Notes: generated by a model not told the origin, from the sequence alone. Positions 54,101-64,000 are shown, counted from the first letter of the stretch. The stretch is DNA of 64,000 bases from Rosellinia necatrix (GCA_021209875.1 JAGYVD010000008.1:3161501-3225500); one strand, 5' to 3'. Made by a program: numbers and translations.

Positions 54101-54615
54101 AATCACATAAATATTTAAAATATAAATTTACATATTTTTCATTAATTTTTATATTTAATTATATATTAAATTTAATCTTACAAAATAAATATATGTTTAT
54201 TATATTTTTAATTATAGCTTTATATTCAAAATAATTTACATTAAATTTATATTTTTTAAAATATATATTTTATTAATAATATAAATAAATAAATTTTATT
54301 TCAATTCAAACTTTATTATTGAAATTCTTTTATAATTTTATTTTTAAATATATTAAATTCAAAATACTTTTTAAATTAATTTCTTTATTATTTAATAATT
54401 ATAAACTATTAAAAATTTTTAATTTTTTTAATTAATACATAATATATATAATATAAAATATTTTTTAGCTAGTTTTTAAACCTAATTATATGTTCAATTT
54501 TACGCTAAAACATAAACATATTTTTACTACACTTTTATCTGCGGCCTTATTTTAAAAGCAACTTATATTAAGCTCACGCTCCCCCCCAGAATACATGCTA
54601 TTTACACTGCGCGGT
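51133..54615. repeat. Segment E copy 2, 3' flank of the NACHT gene
   Basis: Colinear with 29930-33555, about 3.48 kb. It lacks the solo B LTR and carries an extra tandem array (52583-52752). Its last part (about 54470-54615) becomes progressively less mutated. It ends in ATACATGCTATTTACACTGCGCGGT, immediately before the F-family LTR that adjoins the gene. Read on the minus strand, its final bases give GCA GTG TAA in frame with the gene. No coding frame of its own. Confidence 0.78.
52583..52752. repeat. 49-bp tandem repeat, about 3.5 units
   Basis: Units start at 52583, 52632, 52681 and 52730, exactly 49 bp apart, with the core CTAGTTTAAATAATTAATAA. The related place in segment E copy 1 (about 31380-31430) has no such array, so the expansion is specific to copy 2. 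Differences between units are mostly C/T and G/A. Confidence 0.88.
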
Positions 54616-54798
54616 TTGTAAAGATTACTAGGTGTAGTGTGGTATTGAGTCTGTAAAGTGTGATGTAGATTAGATGGAGGCTTCTGGTCCCTGCGGGACC
54701 AGAAGCCTTTTAGGCTAGGTTACCTTATCTAAGTTACACAATCCTTATCTAGCTAGCTCCGCTTGCTAGATAAGGAGCCCCCCTTCCTGACTGTGTCA
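54616..54798. mobile_element. Solo LTR of family F inserted at the stop codon of the NACHT gene (183 bp)
   Basis: It is flanked by GCGGT on both sides (54611-54615 and 54799-54803). Ends are TTGTAAAG and CTGTGTCA; if the element proper is TG...CA, one extra T lies at 54616. It is GC-normal with two strong palindromes: GGCTTCTGGTCCC with GGGACCAGAAGCC separated by 3 bp, and CCTTATCTAGC with GCTAGATAAGG separated by 11 bp. A mutated inverted copy is at 36465-36651. Segment E copy 1 shows the uninterrupted junction CTGCGCGGTAT near 33541-33550. The last bases of the LTR supply the TGA stop of the gene. Confidence 0.85.
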
Positions 54799-57700
54799 GC
54801 GGTATTCCCTGGTAAAGGTGTGCATAGGAGGATATTGATGATCGCCGCTCGCTGTCCGGTTAGGTTTAGGTAATGGGCTCTTTGGGCGTGGTGGAATTTG
54901 CTCCAGGGAAGGCCACCTGTGCTCCTGAATTGAAGGCAACACTAATCCTGAAAGGGGTATTTGTTTCCTAGAAGCATTTATTTGCGAAGAATTTGTACCC
55001 TCCGCGACGAAGGCCGACGGTAGGCTGAAATTGAAATATGTAGCGTGAGGCAATATTGTCGGGGAGCTTTGTTGACGAAACAGGCTACTATCGCCGGGTT
55101 TTGGTAGTGTTCTAGCTCTGCGGATGGGTTTGTGGCAGTTCACATTATTGTGATGAAGTTTAGTGTGATTATTAAGAGCTTTGATTGAGAAAAATGGAGG
55201 ATATTGACATTCAGCGGCTGGGCAAGCCAACCGACGCAGATGAGCCGTCTCGTGTTCTAGCCAATCTCTTTTCGACTCAAAACCCAATGTTGCACGTGGA
55301 CAAGAGCTGAATCGGCAAGTATGCACGGATGTCCGGAAATGGAGCTTAAACTCTTCAAGTTCTCGGGGCGACAATCCAGGGTATTCTTCCTGATTAAGGA
55401 GAAAATCAATAGTCTTTTGATATGAGGTGAGTATAGCTTCTAGCCCGTGTTCAGTTCGATTGTCATCGTCATCAGCGGTTTCTGGTCAGGTTGTTAGCTT
55501 CTATGGGAATGGTATCCCAAGTCGGAGAAAAACACCTACCTAATGCTTGGACTAATTGTTCTGACTGGGTCCCCAGGTGCTTGAGAGACCTCTCGTGTAA
55601 TGCCACTTTGGCCTCAGTTTCAATGATTGGATAAGGTTTGAGAAGCTCTAACCTAGAGTCCAATGACAACATGTCAATGGCGGCCCTGTGGAAAGCAGGT
55701 CCGATGAGCCTGTTGAGACCTTGTGATAGCTCGCTAGCGAGGTCGATCAATTTTGAAGATAGGCCATGCAATTTCGTTAGTTCCATATAACGAAGCAAAT
55801 AATCAGTCCAATATTCTGTGGCATAGATATGAAGCGCGTGTAAACCTTTCGCCACTTGAAAAAGCCGTGTTCTTTGGTCAAAAGATTGGGAAAAGGTCTG
55901 CACCCCAGAAATCAAACAAGCAATTGTGGCGATCCCTTGTTCTTCGATAGCTCCTAATTCTGCGATACGAAGGTTACTCGCTGGTGATTCGAGAAATCTA
56001 TTGAATGTTAGTGGATGAGAGTCTTATTAGCTCTTGTGCCACCGCATGGCTTACTCCTGGACAGAATTGTGTATGAATGTCAAAGTAGTATCACTTCTCT
56101 CCTCGACGAGTGTATTGCAAGCTTCCAAAATGAACCCAGGGGCAACGGTCGTGACGGAGTGGTCGCCTTCGCTGAAAGCCATGGCTGACAAAAATTCAAC
56201 TTTTTTCAGGGGCCGTCTCGCAAATGCAATCCACCCGAACATTGTTTTGATATAGTTGATGGATTGTGGGTTTAGGTGAGCTAGCATTTGCGAGAGTATT
56301 TGCCGATAGCTAAAGAGGGGTTAGTAGACACATAACGTCGATTGTGAGCAAACTTACAAGTCAGATAGCTTTTCAGGCAGATCATTCACTCCGGATATGA
56401 CTTGGCTTCCTCGAAGGAAAATATTGTCTTCGAGATAATCCAGAATAAGGCGGGCGTATAGGAACATGCCTATCCAAACATACGTCAAATTGCGTCCAAG
56501 TCAGGATAGGCAGGGAAACGGACCATCTGACTTTCTTGTAATTAGATGTTCAACCTCGCCAATCTCTGCTGCTGTCATGCTCAGCTGATCCCATTTAACA
56601 TCGAGGGATTGAAGTCTTTGCGATGTGTATTGCTTGATAGCCTGAGACAACGAAGATTTCTCCTCTGTGAGCGACAGTGTCTCTTTTCCGTGTAGCTGTC
56701 TCGATAATGTTTCCGAGGCTCGGCTTGAGATGAAAACCTTGCACATTATCCCCTTCGACCTTGTTGTGTTGGAAATCATCACGCTGATAAGATTCACCAC
56801 TTTCGTTTGTGTCTTAACATCACACTCATTCAGACCATCAATAAATACCCAGATGTAGTCATCTTGATGTCCGGATATTCGCATGCTCATCAGAACTTTA
56901 TGGAACAGCTTTTCAAGGGCTGTGATCGGTGGTGGCGGTTTACCGGCAATAGTTTCCCTATAAACATTGGCGACAAGTTCGCTATCTTTACGAAGCAACT
57001 GGAGCAAGAGAGACTTCAGGACCTGGTCAAAGGTATTGGACCGATGTGAACTGCTGCAGAGGAACTTGAGAGTGCAATAACCTTTCGATTCCGCGGAGGC
57101 GATGATTTCAGCTGTTAGAACACTTTTACCTGATCCTGCCACACCCTGCAGCCACAGAACTTGGTTGACTGATTTCCCCTGAAGAAATACCTGTAATTTC
57201 TTGTTCTCCAGGGCCCAGGTACAAGTTCCTGGATAATTTTGACCCTCGGAGTGTAGGGCGTCATATATTACCTGTTGCTCCGAATCATTCACTTTGAGCC
57301 ACGATGCTATAGATCGGTAATGCTTGCCCGCCTCATCTTTTTCGAGTCTTTCAATCCGTTCGAGGTCGTTTTTGCGCCACTCTCGAATTTCCTCGCGCAT
57401 TTTCTGCCCCTCGATGATATCTCGCGCGTTCACTTCGTTGTCAATCAAGCTCTGGTGACGCTTCATTCTTTCAATGGTGTGGTCAAATCTGTATTGAAAT
57501 CGACCCCACGAGGTAATAAACAGTTTCTTCCAACCTGCGAGAAACAAAGTAAGCAAAATGTGCACCGTGAACTTCCTTGAACGCTCCAAAGCCGCTTACC
57601 GTTTCGAGTTGTAATCTTATATGCGTGCTCATGGAATTCCAGGATACCAGTATAGAATGTAGTTAAAGTCTGTTGGAAGTCTTTATTGCTAGCGAAAGCC

Positions 57701-58095
57701 TTGCTTAAATGTTTAAATCGCTTCAGAGACTCCGCAATTCTTGAATAAGCATCAATGATCTTCTCGAAAGCCTCAACATACTCGGAGGCGAGTCTTAGTA
57801 CGAGGGTGATTGGTGCCCATATCCACGCGAGATAAGGCGTCCCATTGTACACGACCTCAGCAACCCTTGTGTAGTGTTCCAAGCCGTTGAAGAGAGATTC
57901 TAAGCGCCGCATATTTCGAAGACACCTCCTGGCAGCAAGTTGCTCTTCGAGTTGTATTGCTGCTAGTCTCACATCCTGGAGGGTTGTATTGGCGAAGTTG
58001 CGCGACTCAGCCGGGCTGATTGTTTGTTTAAGGCTGCTAAATGCTTCTTCAATCGCCTGCTTCGCCTGTGGCGATAGCACCGGAGTGAAAGGCAT
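54796..58095 (-). CDS. STAND/NLR-like protein: DUF7708-like N-terminus, NACHT-type NTPase, two C2H2-like fingers (1005 aa)
   Basis: Six exons: 58095-57600, 57534-56524, 56469-56358, 56309-56055, 55997-55540, 55481-54796. All five introns are GT-AG (48-65 bp), all phases close, and no internal stop remains. The ATG at 58095 is the first in-frame one; an in-frame stop lies just upstream. Residues 55-130 resemble the fungal DUF7708 region (WIWAPI at 91, AFEKIIDAYSRI at 109). The NTPase follows the NPHP3/NACHT pattern: Walker A GVAGSGKS at 296-303, Walker B around IDGLNE at 397-402, sensor-like VFISSR at 432-437. No ankyrin, WD or TPR repeats are seen. C2H2-like fingers are C833, C838, H854, H858 and C864, C869, H883, H887, then a Pro/Ser-rich tail. 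By family knowledge such proteins act as intracellular switches in non-self recognition or cell death; the ligand is unknown. The stop codon lies in an inserted LTR, which removes an inferred two-residue tail. Confidence 0.92.
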
Positions 58096-58804
58096 TTCCA
58101 CTGTTTGTGCCGATCTAATATCCCCTCATGACGAATACGAGCTTCATTGTGAAGAGGTCTTAAGCTTTCGTGATAAGATGGATTAGGTGTGAAAACATAA
58201 ATTTTGATCATGCCTGGGAGTTCTGCCTGGAGATTTCTGGGTCCTAGCCAATGTTGCTTCGGTGGCGCAGCGATCATGCTGCATGTGCACTTTGGGCATA
58301 GCTTTTGGTGCCTAACAACCTGCTACAACACAAGGCCGTGTATAGCACCTGCAGCCAAACATATGTACTCATTAGAAATAATTTTACAAATAATAAGGTC
58401 ATAATAACATAACCTGTATTCATGAGCATACGGTATTCATAGCTATTATTTAAATTAGGTTGTACTGTTGTCAGATAAATAGCAGAAAATATTTATTTAA
58501 ATAATCATGCATATGGTACCTAGCACTCCATAGGCGTGTCAACACCGAAAGTACACAGATCTCTTAGGTAAGCAGGGGGTTCAAACTTGGTTGATCTCGT
58601 GATAGGTCTCGCATCGCTGCGCATTGATAAGGGCTAGCCTCTGGTCAAAAGCCACATACCTAAAATGAGGCGAACAGACAATATGAGGCGCCAGCAAGTG
58701 TATATATCTAAGCGCTTACCGGGTATGAAGTAGAAGACTACACATGCTTGTGCCGACCGAGTCACGACCTATGCTCATGTACCACTACTATTTTCACATC
58801 TGCC
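58096..58804. promoter_or_regulatory. Divergent intergenic region between the NACHT gene and the SNF2-RING gene
   Basis: 709 bp between two start codons on opposite strands, so it must hold the promoters of both genes. It has an AT-richer core (about 58370-58515). A TATATAT at 58701-58707, about 100 bp before the plus-strand ATG, is the only TATA-like motif with sensible spacing. Small frames inside this stretch are not convincing as genes. No specific regulator site was recognised. Confidence 0.45.
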
Positions 58805-61800
58805 ATGGACTACAACAATCCCCATCCTATGAAGCGCGCAAAGCTTCAGGACAGTGCACCCCAATTGCTTGCTTCGGAAGGAGGTCTTTATGCCGATGGA
58901 GGTTTCTCTACCCTTCCGGCGGAATTTACTCAAGCAACGACATCGCATCTGCATCAAAGGCAGCCATCAAGTTTTATTGCATCACATAGTGAACGAGCTA
59001 CTGCAATCCCTAATTCAGCATATTCAACATCAGCAGACTTATTCGCCAGCCAATGGCCAACATCCACCATTCAACACCAGCATGTCCGGGACATGGCGCC
59101 GAGGTTCAACAATATCCCACCCGCGGGACCTGTTGTCAACGAGTTTTCGCACTTTATGCCAGAGCCCCCACCATTGCAACCATACCAGTACAATCCACGT
59201 TGGAACGGATCTGGACAAACATCCCAGCAGCATCGTCAACCTTGCCCGTCACAGGTGATGAATTACGGACACCAGAATACTTTACAGTTTCCTGTCTCAC
59301 CACATGCTGCAAGCTCTTCTCAATTAAACACCGACATCATGGCCCATTGTATCCCGAACGCAGACATATTGCACCAATTTGCCATGCAGGAATCCGAAGT
59401 TGAAACTGTATGCTTCGGAATGGTCAGTAGTCCTACCCAGTGTCGGCAATAGGCAATAGAAGCTGATTAAAGGTATTATAGATTCAGCAACTTTCTGGTA
59501 TATGTATTGCGAAATGCCTAACAACTCCGACCAAGTTTCCAGTCAAGTTCACCTCATCTAACCAATTCATATCGGTGGATGGTGATGCGACTATTACTGG
59601 TACAGTTCACTCAAGTCACAGCCAGATGATTTCGGGCCTTCTAGAAGAACGTACTCTTCAGCTTTTCGTCTCTTGTATTACTGAAAAAGACTCATTTACA
59701 AGACCAGCTCGCAGGCTGAAGAGCCTGCCATGTTCATTGGAGCTCACCGTGTATGGGCCGATTGATCTTCTTGACGAGATTGGCAACTGGTTTCAGGAAC
59801 AAAAGATTTATCTCCAGGATCCACAATTGTGCCATCTGAACGTCAAGTATTGTAACCCGCAGAAACTGTCAACCAGCGAACTGGAATCGTGGCCTTTAGT
59901 TTCCGAAGTGACAATGAATAAAGGACTCTCGATAGAGATGCACACTATCTCACCACAAGCTAGCTTCTTAGATAATCTCCAAAGTCGGAATGATCTACTG
60001 GAAGCCCAGCAGCCGACAGCCATTCGGCCGACGCTTAAAAGGCTAGTTTCTGTCCCGAAATAGGCATTTCTCGGTTCTAGCAGACTAACATCGGTTCAAA
60101 GGCACCAAAAACAAGCGCTAACTTTCATGACGCAACGTGAGCGCGGCTGGGCTTTTGACAAAGAGTATATTGATATTTGGGAAGCTTGTATAGGTGATCA
60201 CGGCATGTAGTATGTCCAGTTTTCCGAAATGTTTTATCAATAGTCATGTTAACCAATCTAGTTTCGTCAACACGGTTTCTAACACCTACCAACACGAAGA
60301 GCCAGCCGAATTCTGCGGCGGTATTATTGCTGATACTATGGTATGTAGTCGAGAGTCACTTATTCCCACTTTCGGTTAATTTCCAATCCTTTGCTTCTTG
60401 CATAATCCCAAGACATTATCAGAATGAGTCAAATTTATTCTGGAAGTGTCTATTTATCACTTACGAACATGGACAGGGTCTCGGGAAGACTCTGACAATA
60501 ATAGCTTTGGTTGCCGCGGATCATGATAACCCAAGAGAGCGCATGTCGCACAAAGCTGGTCACCACCAAGACATTCCGGGGGTCGACACGACGCTAATAA
60601 TCGTACCGCCACCTTGTACGCTCAACGTTCTGAAACGTAACCCTAGCTCTAGCTGACGATTAGCAGTGCTCGATACATGGGAAGAACAGCTATCCGAGTA
60701 TTATAGACCCAAAGAGTGTTTTTAATCCTTTGAACTAACAGTAATTTAGGCATGTGTTCAAAGATCGTCTCAAATGGTGTCGCCATCACAGCACAAGTAG
60801 AGTCACCAGCTTCGACAGCATTAACTCTTACCACATAGTATTAACAACTTATCAAACGGTCTCGGCTGAATGGAAAGGGTGCACCAACACACAAAGCCCT
60901 CCTTTGTTTTCTGTTAATTGGAGACGGATTATCCTCGACGAAGGTGAGCTTGATCCTAGAAAATCCCACGGACCGTGATGCTAAAATAAGCACCAGCTCA
61001 TTTCATTCGAAATGCAACTTCCAAAATATCACGGGCTGCGTGCGCTCTTCACGCTGAAGCTCGGTGGGCAGTTTCTGGGACTCCGATTCAGAATCGACTT
61101 GCCGATTTATCATCCCTTCTCACATTCATCCGGGCAAGCCCGTATGATAACGTTACACAGTTTGAAAGAGACATTTCTTTGCTCTGGAAGTCAGGAGACG
61201 ACGAGGAAGCCGCAAAGAGACTTCAATATTTATCAAAGTGCCTAATACTTCGAAGAGCTAAAGGAACAATTAATTTGCCCACTAGAAGAGACCTCCACTG
61301 TTCCGTGGACTTTTTACCAGAAGAAAAGACAGCGTACGAAACTCTCCGAGAACAAGTCATCTGTACCGTCGACGAAGCCGTTTCTGGACACCAGGGAAGC
61401 TCGAGCCCCAATGTTTATGCTAATGCTCTTCAGCGAATCGAGTCTCTCCGACTTTTCTGCAACCTCGGACTTCAGTATAATGCAAGGCATGATACCCAGA
61501 ACGATCATGAATGGCCAAGAATTGCACAATCAGCATTCAATTCAAAACGAGAAATAGAGCCCCTTATGTGCATCCAATGTTTCTTATATTTAGACTTCAC
61601 TGAGTCCCTTCTGGATGAGCCAAATTCTTCTACCACTAACCCTCAGTTCTCCAGCTGTATGAAGTTCATTTGCAGTGAATGTATTCGAAAGCTTAGCGAG
61701 GACAATCGAGCAGTGGGATGCGGTCACAAACCAGCTTGTCGCTTTGCCTCGGTATCCACTGGCTGGGTGGCCCTCGAAGAAACGCATGATACACTCTCCA

Positions 61801-62598
61801 ACGCACTATTCTCGTCGATGAGGCTGCCGTCCAAGGTCGAAGCACTCATAACCGACATTAAAAGCCTACCACAAGAGACTAAATGGTAGTTATTACCCAC
61901 CGACCACATATGATGTGACAGGAGAACTAACTAGTTGTAGTGTTGTATTTTCCACATGGCGGCTTACTCTAGATCTTGTGAAAGCCGGCCTAGATCAGAA
62001 CTCAATTCAGAGCATCCGCTTCGATGGAAAAGTACCGCAAAAGGAAAGGGGAGCTGTTGTCGCCAAATTCCGTGACGATCCGGACGTTCGCATTATGCTA
62101 CTTACACTATCATGCGGCGCCGTGGGGTAGGCATACAACGTTTGCATGCTAGACTTATGTATCGGGCCTAATGTTTAATAGGCTGAATTTAACCGTCGCT
62201 TCACGAGCGTACCTCATGGAGCCTCATTGGTGGGCATATGCTTACATCTATGGTGACCATAAGATACTGACAAGATTAGGAATCCTACGCTCGAAGAACA
62301 GGCACTTGCGCGTGTTCATCGACTAGGCCAAACAAAAGAAGTAACGACCGTTCGGCTTTACATGCGTGGCTCGTTCGAAGAAGTAACTCTCCAGAAATTC
62401 GTTAAATCAACTTGTTAATAACGAGGAAATAGGAAGTTATCAAAGTCCAAAAGTCGAAGAAGCAACTCGCTAATGTGTTACTATCGCCACACGATGGATC
62501 AACAGAGGATAACTTGGTGACGTTACAGGTAAGTAGCGGCCCATCTTCGAACTGACCAGGATCCAACTGAAATATAGGGACTCCGATCACTTCTTTAA
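58805..62598 (+). pseudogene. SNF2-family ATPase with RING finger (Rad5/Rad16-like), interrupted by one stop codon
   Basis: Twelve exons: 58805-59422, 59482-60206, 60262-60340, 60477-60615, 60667-60697, 60750-60943, 60997-61885, 61941-62126, 62182-62229, 62280-62382, 62433-62528, 62578-62598. Introns are GT-AG, 49-136 bp, and every phase closes over 1043 codons. Motifs: I at the exon 3/4 junction (MGLGKT, 474-479), DEAH 594-597, SGTPIQN 622-628, a C/H-rich RING between the lobes (CIQC at 787 to CGHKPAC at 843), VVFSTW 893, EPHW 967, RVHRLGQ 981-987. The N-terminal 200 residues are Gln/Ser/Pro-rich and probably disordered. Such proteins remodel chromatin or act in post-replication repair, with RING-dependent ubiquitin ligation. 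Codon 400 (60061-60063) is TAG before the ATPase core. A CAG-to-TAG change would explain it, and no intron that fits removes it. Recent inactivation, readthrough or a sequence error are all possible. Confidence 0.85.
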
Positions 62599-64000
62599 TA
62601 ATGAACTTTGCTTGCGTTCCGACTCTACTCAAATAATGGATCTTCTCGGTCGGCAAACATCGAAGGATTTGCAGTCCCTAAGGGTGAGCTCCATTCTCGC
62701 TTCCAAACCGTCCTCACACACAAGCACACTCAAAGCAGGTCTCATGAGCTGAAGTGGCGGGTAGGGTTCATCTGCCAAACCCCAACAGCATCAAAACCCG
62801 CCCCAAACTAACTTGTAAGAGTTGGGTACCCCTACAAGATAGGCAACAGCTGGCCCAGGCGGCGACGGATTAGAGGGGTTTTTAGCTTTAAGCCAATACT
62901 GAGTAGTGCTGTCAAATATAGGAGGGAGAGCGCAGTGGAAATGAGATTGCTGGGTAGGAGTGAAAGGCACGTAAATTTAGTTATGTAGCTCAGCACGTCC
63001 GGATTCCCTTTGAGAGGCTTGTAGCCAGCCGAGCTGGCTACTCTGGTGTTACATAGGACGGCGAAAATAATAAGCGAGTAAAGGAAAAACTAGACACATG
63101 GGAAATTCCTTAAACTATGTCCTGGTTCATTGACATCGTGGTATCACTTGTTCAATATTGCCAGGCCGGCTGTAAGTTGGCGATCCATCACATAACTGTC
63201 TTTGCCATATCTATCGCCTAGCCATATGTCTGTATCCGTCTCCTTCACTGCTGCTCGGCCTCGTAGTCGGCCCCGCTAGAAGGTTGGTTGATAATGCTTT
63301 TGATATAGATTACGGGCAATAAGATTTAGCGTGCTTTGGATTTCTCCGTCCTGAAAGGGTTTATATTTATAATCCCGTTTTTATGAGCACCTTGAATGTC
63401 ATTTAAAAATATTTATTGTAAGTTCACTAAGGGTAGCAAGGCCATTGTCTGTTACTGAGGCGAAAGGAGGGAGCTAACTACCTTATATTATAATCAGCCC
63501 ATCAAGCTAGAGAAGGAGTCGCCCTCTCTACCTGAGTGACAGTTAAATAAAGTGTGAAGGCAAAACGGAACCGTTCCACCTTTTTAGTTATGTTGGTATA
63601 TATGCAAACTACTCCGTGATATAAAGAAAGATTAAATGTCGCAGCATAAAACATTTCTTTAAAACATAAACTTACAAATGAAATAACTTGATACTAGAAG
63701 TATTCGGGAAAATAATAAAGTAAGTCGTCAGAGGCGGTAGCGGGTCGCGTGTGCTCAATAGAGAAATCGAAATCGGGCATAGTTGACATTGGCATGTGAA
63801 TGTCACAGAACTAGGCGACGCATAATCCGTCACAAGACAACAGATATTCATGCCTTGTGTTTCGCTTGCTGATCCGATGTTTTTTCTTCCTTATTATCTC
63901 TTTAGGCAACCCGTCCCGCTCTTAGCAGGAATGCACTCGGCGTAACTTCTAGTGTTAGTGAATACGCCGACTGTATCCCGCCAAGCATCTATGACCAACA
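62599..64000. other. GC-normal intergenic sequence, no gene recognised
   Basis: It follows the SNF2-RING stop. Short frames here (for example 62608-62811) show no domain and no exon structure that could be extended. A perfect 9-bp palindrome GTAGCCAGC/GCTGGCTAC with a 3-base loop lies at about 63020-63041. A strip near 63510-63542 (CTAGAGAAGGAGTCGCCC ... GAGTGACA) faintly resembles the end of LTR family F. No tRNA or rRNA seen. Confidence 0.55.

Noticed and set aside
1..54550. CRISPR arrays, tRNA or rRNA genes
   Set aside because: The repeats seen are LTRs, microsatellites and tandem duplications; no regular repeat-spacer array or RNA-gene structure was found.
58099..58101. GTG as start of the NACHT gene
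   Set aside because: Fungal genes start at ATG; the first in-frame ATG is two codons downstream at 58095, with a stop codon in frame just upstream.
55753..58186. Several plus-strand frames across the NACHT gene
   Set aside because: They are opposite-strand shadows of exons in the well-supported minus-strand gene.
57969..58277. 102-codon minus-strand frame overlapping the start of the NACHT gene
   Set aside because: It is in a different frame from exon 1 and has no domain; the DUF7708-like frame is clearly the coding one.
60716..60749. A 34-bp intron in the SNF2-RING gene
   Set aside because: The alternative donor GTATTA at 60698 gives a normal 52-bp intron, keeps the phase and yields the family-like EEQLSEHV sequence.
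61915..62130. 71-codon frame as a separate helicase C-terminal gene
   Set aside because: Its first codons are the end of an intron (61886-61940); the remainder is exon 8 of the SNF2-RING gene.
62402..62811. Small frames on both strands after the SNF2-RING gene
   Set aside because: They are shadows of the last exons or random frames without domains or intron structure.
63510..63542. Another F-family LTR end near the right edge
   Set aside because: The similarity is limited to about 33 bases with several mismatches, and no partner end or target duplication was seen.

Overview
The window looks like genomic DNA of a filamentous ascomycete (Pezizomycotina). The evidence is short GT-AG introns (about 48-136 bp, with CTAAC/CTGAC-type branch sites), a fungal-type NACHT/STAND gene, a fungal SNF2-RING gene, and a sharp two-compartment base composition. 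The species cannot be told from the sequence.

Positions 1 to about 54,550 form an extremely AT-rich, gene-free block. By eye it carries the marks of repeat-induced point mutation (RIP): almost no open frames, runs of A/T, and surviving C and G mostly in AGCT, AAGCTT and ACGT contexts. I could resolve nested LTR elements in it from terminal repeats and 5-bp target-site duplications (TSDs). Element A is a full-length copy on the minus strand (10699-17892, TSD ATTTA); a third A LTR with 1.6 kb of internal sequence lies in the opposite orientation (5575-7184). Element B has two copies of about 7.3 kb (21989-29366, TSD GTTTA; 43832-51128, no matching TSD), plus a solo LTR (32838-33040, TSD TAGTT). 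LTR family C occurs twice (4346-4554 and 16772-16975, the latter with TSD ATTAA). Element D occurs as two head-to-head copies forming a 1.65-kb inverted repeat (1490-3161 and 7185-8815) and as a lone LTR (35129-35443). LTR family F occurs at 36465-36651 and 54616-54798. A non-coding segment of about 3.5 kb (E) is present twice (29930-33555 and 51133-54615). Short, recently inserted LTRs have stayed GC-rich inside the mutated background.

From about 54.55 kb to the end the base composition is normal, with two divergent genes about 0.7 kb apart. On the minus strand (58095-54796) is an intact six-exon gene for a 1005-residue STAND protein: a DUF7708-like N-terminus, a NACHT-type P-loop NTPase, and two C-terminal C2H2-like fingers. 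Its stop codon is supplied by the terminal bases of an inserted solo LTR. On the plus strand (58805-62598) is a 12-exon SNF2/Rad5-Rad16-like ATPase with a RING finger. Every splice phase closes, but one TAG interrupts codon 400. The last 1.4 kb shows no gene.

The STAND gene would act in intracellular recognition or programmed cell death. The SNF2-RING protein would act in the nucleus on chromatin or DNA repair. Nothing in the sequence shows that they work together. The main value of the window is the record of RIP, transposon nesting and duplication that ends exactly at the 3' end of an NLR-like gene.
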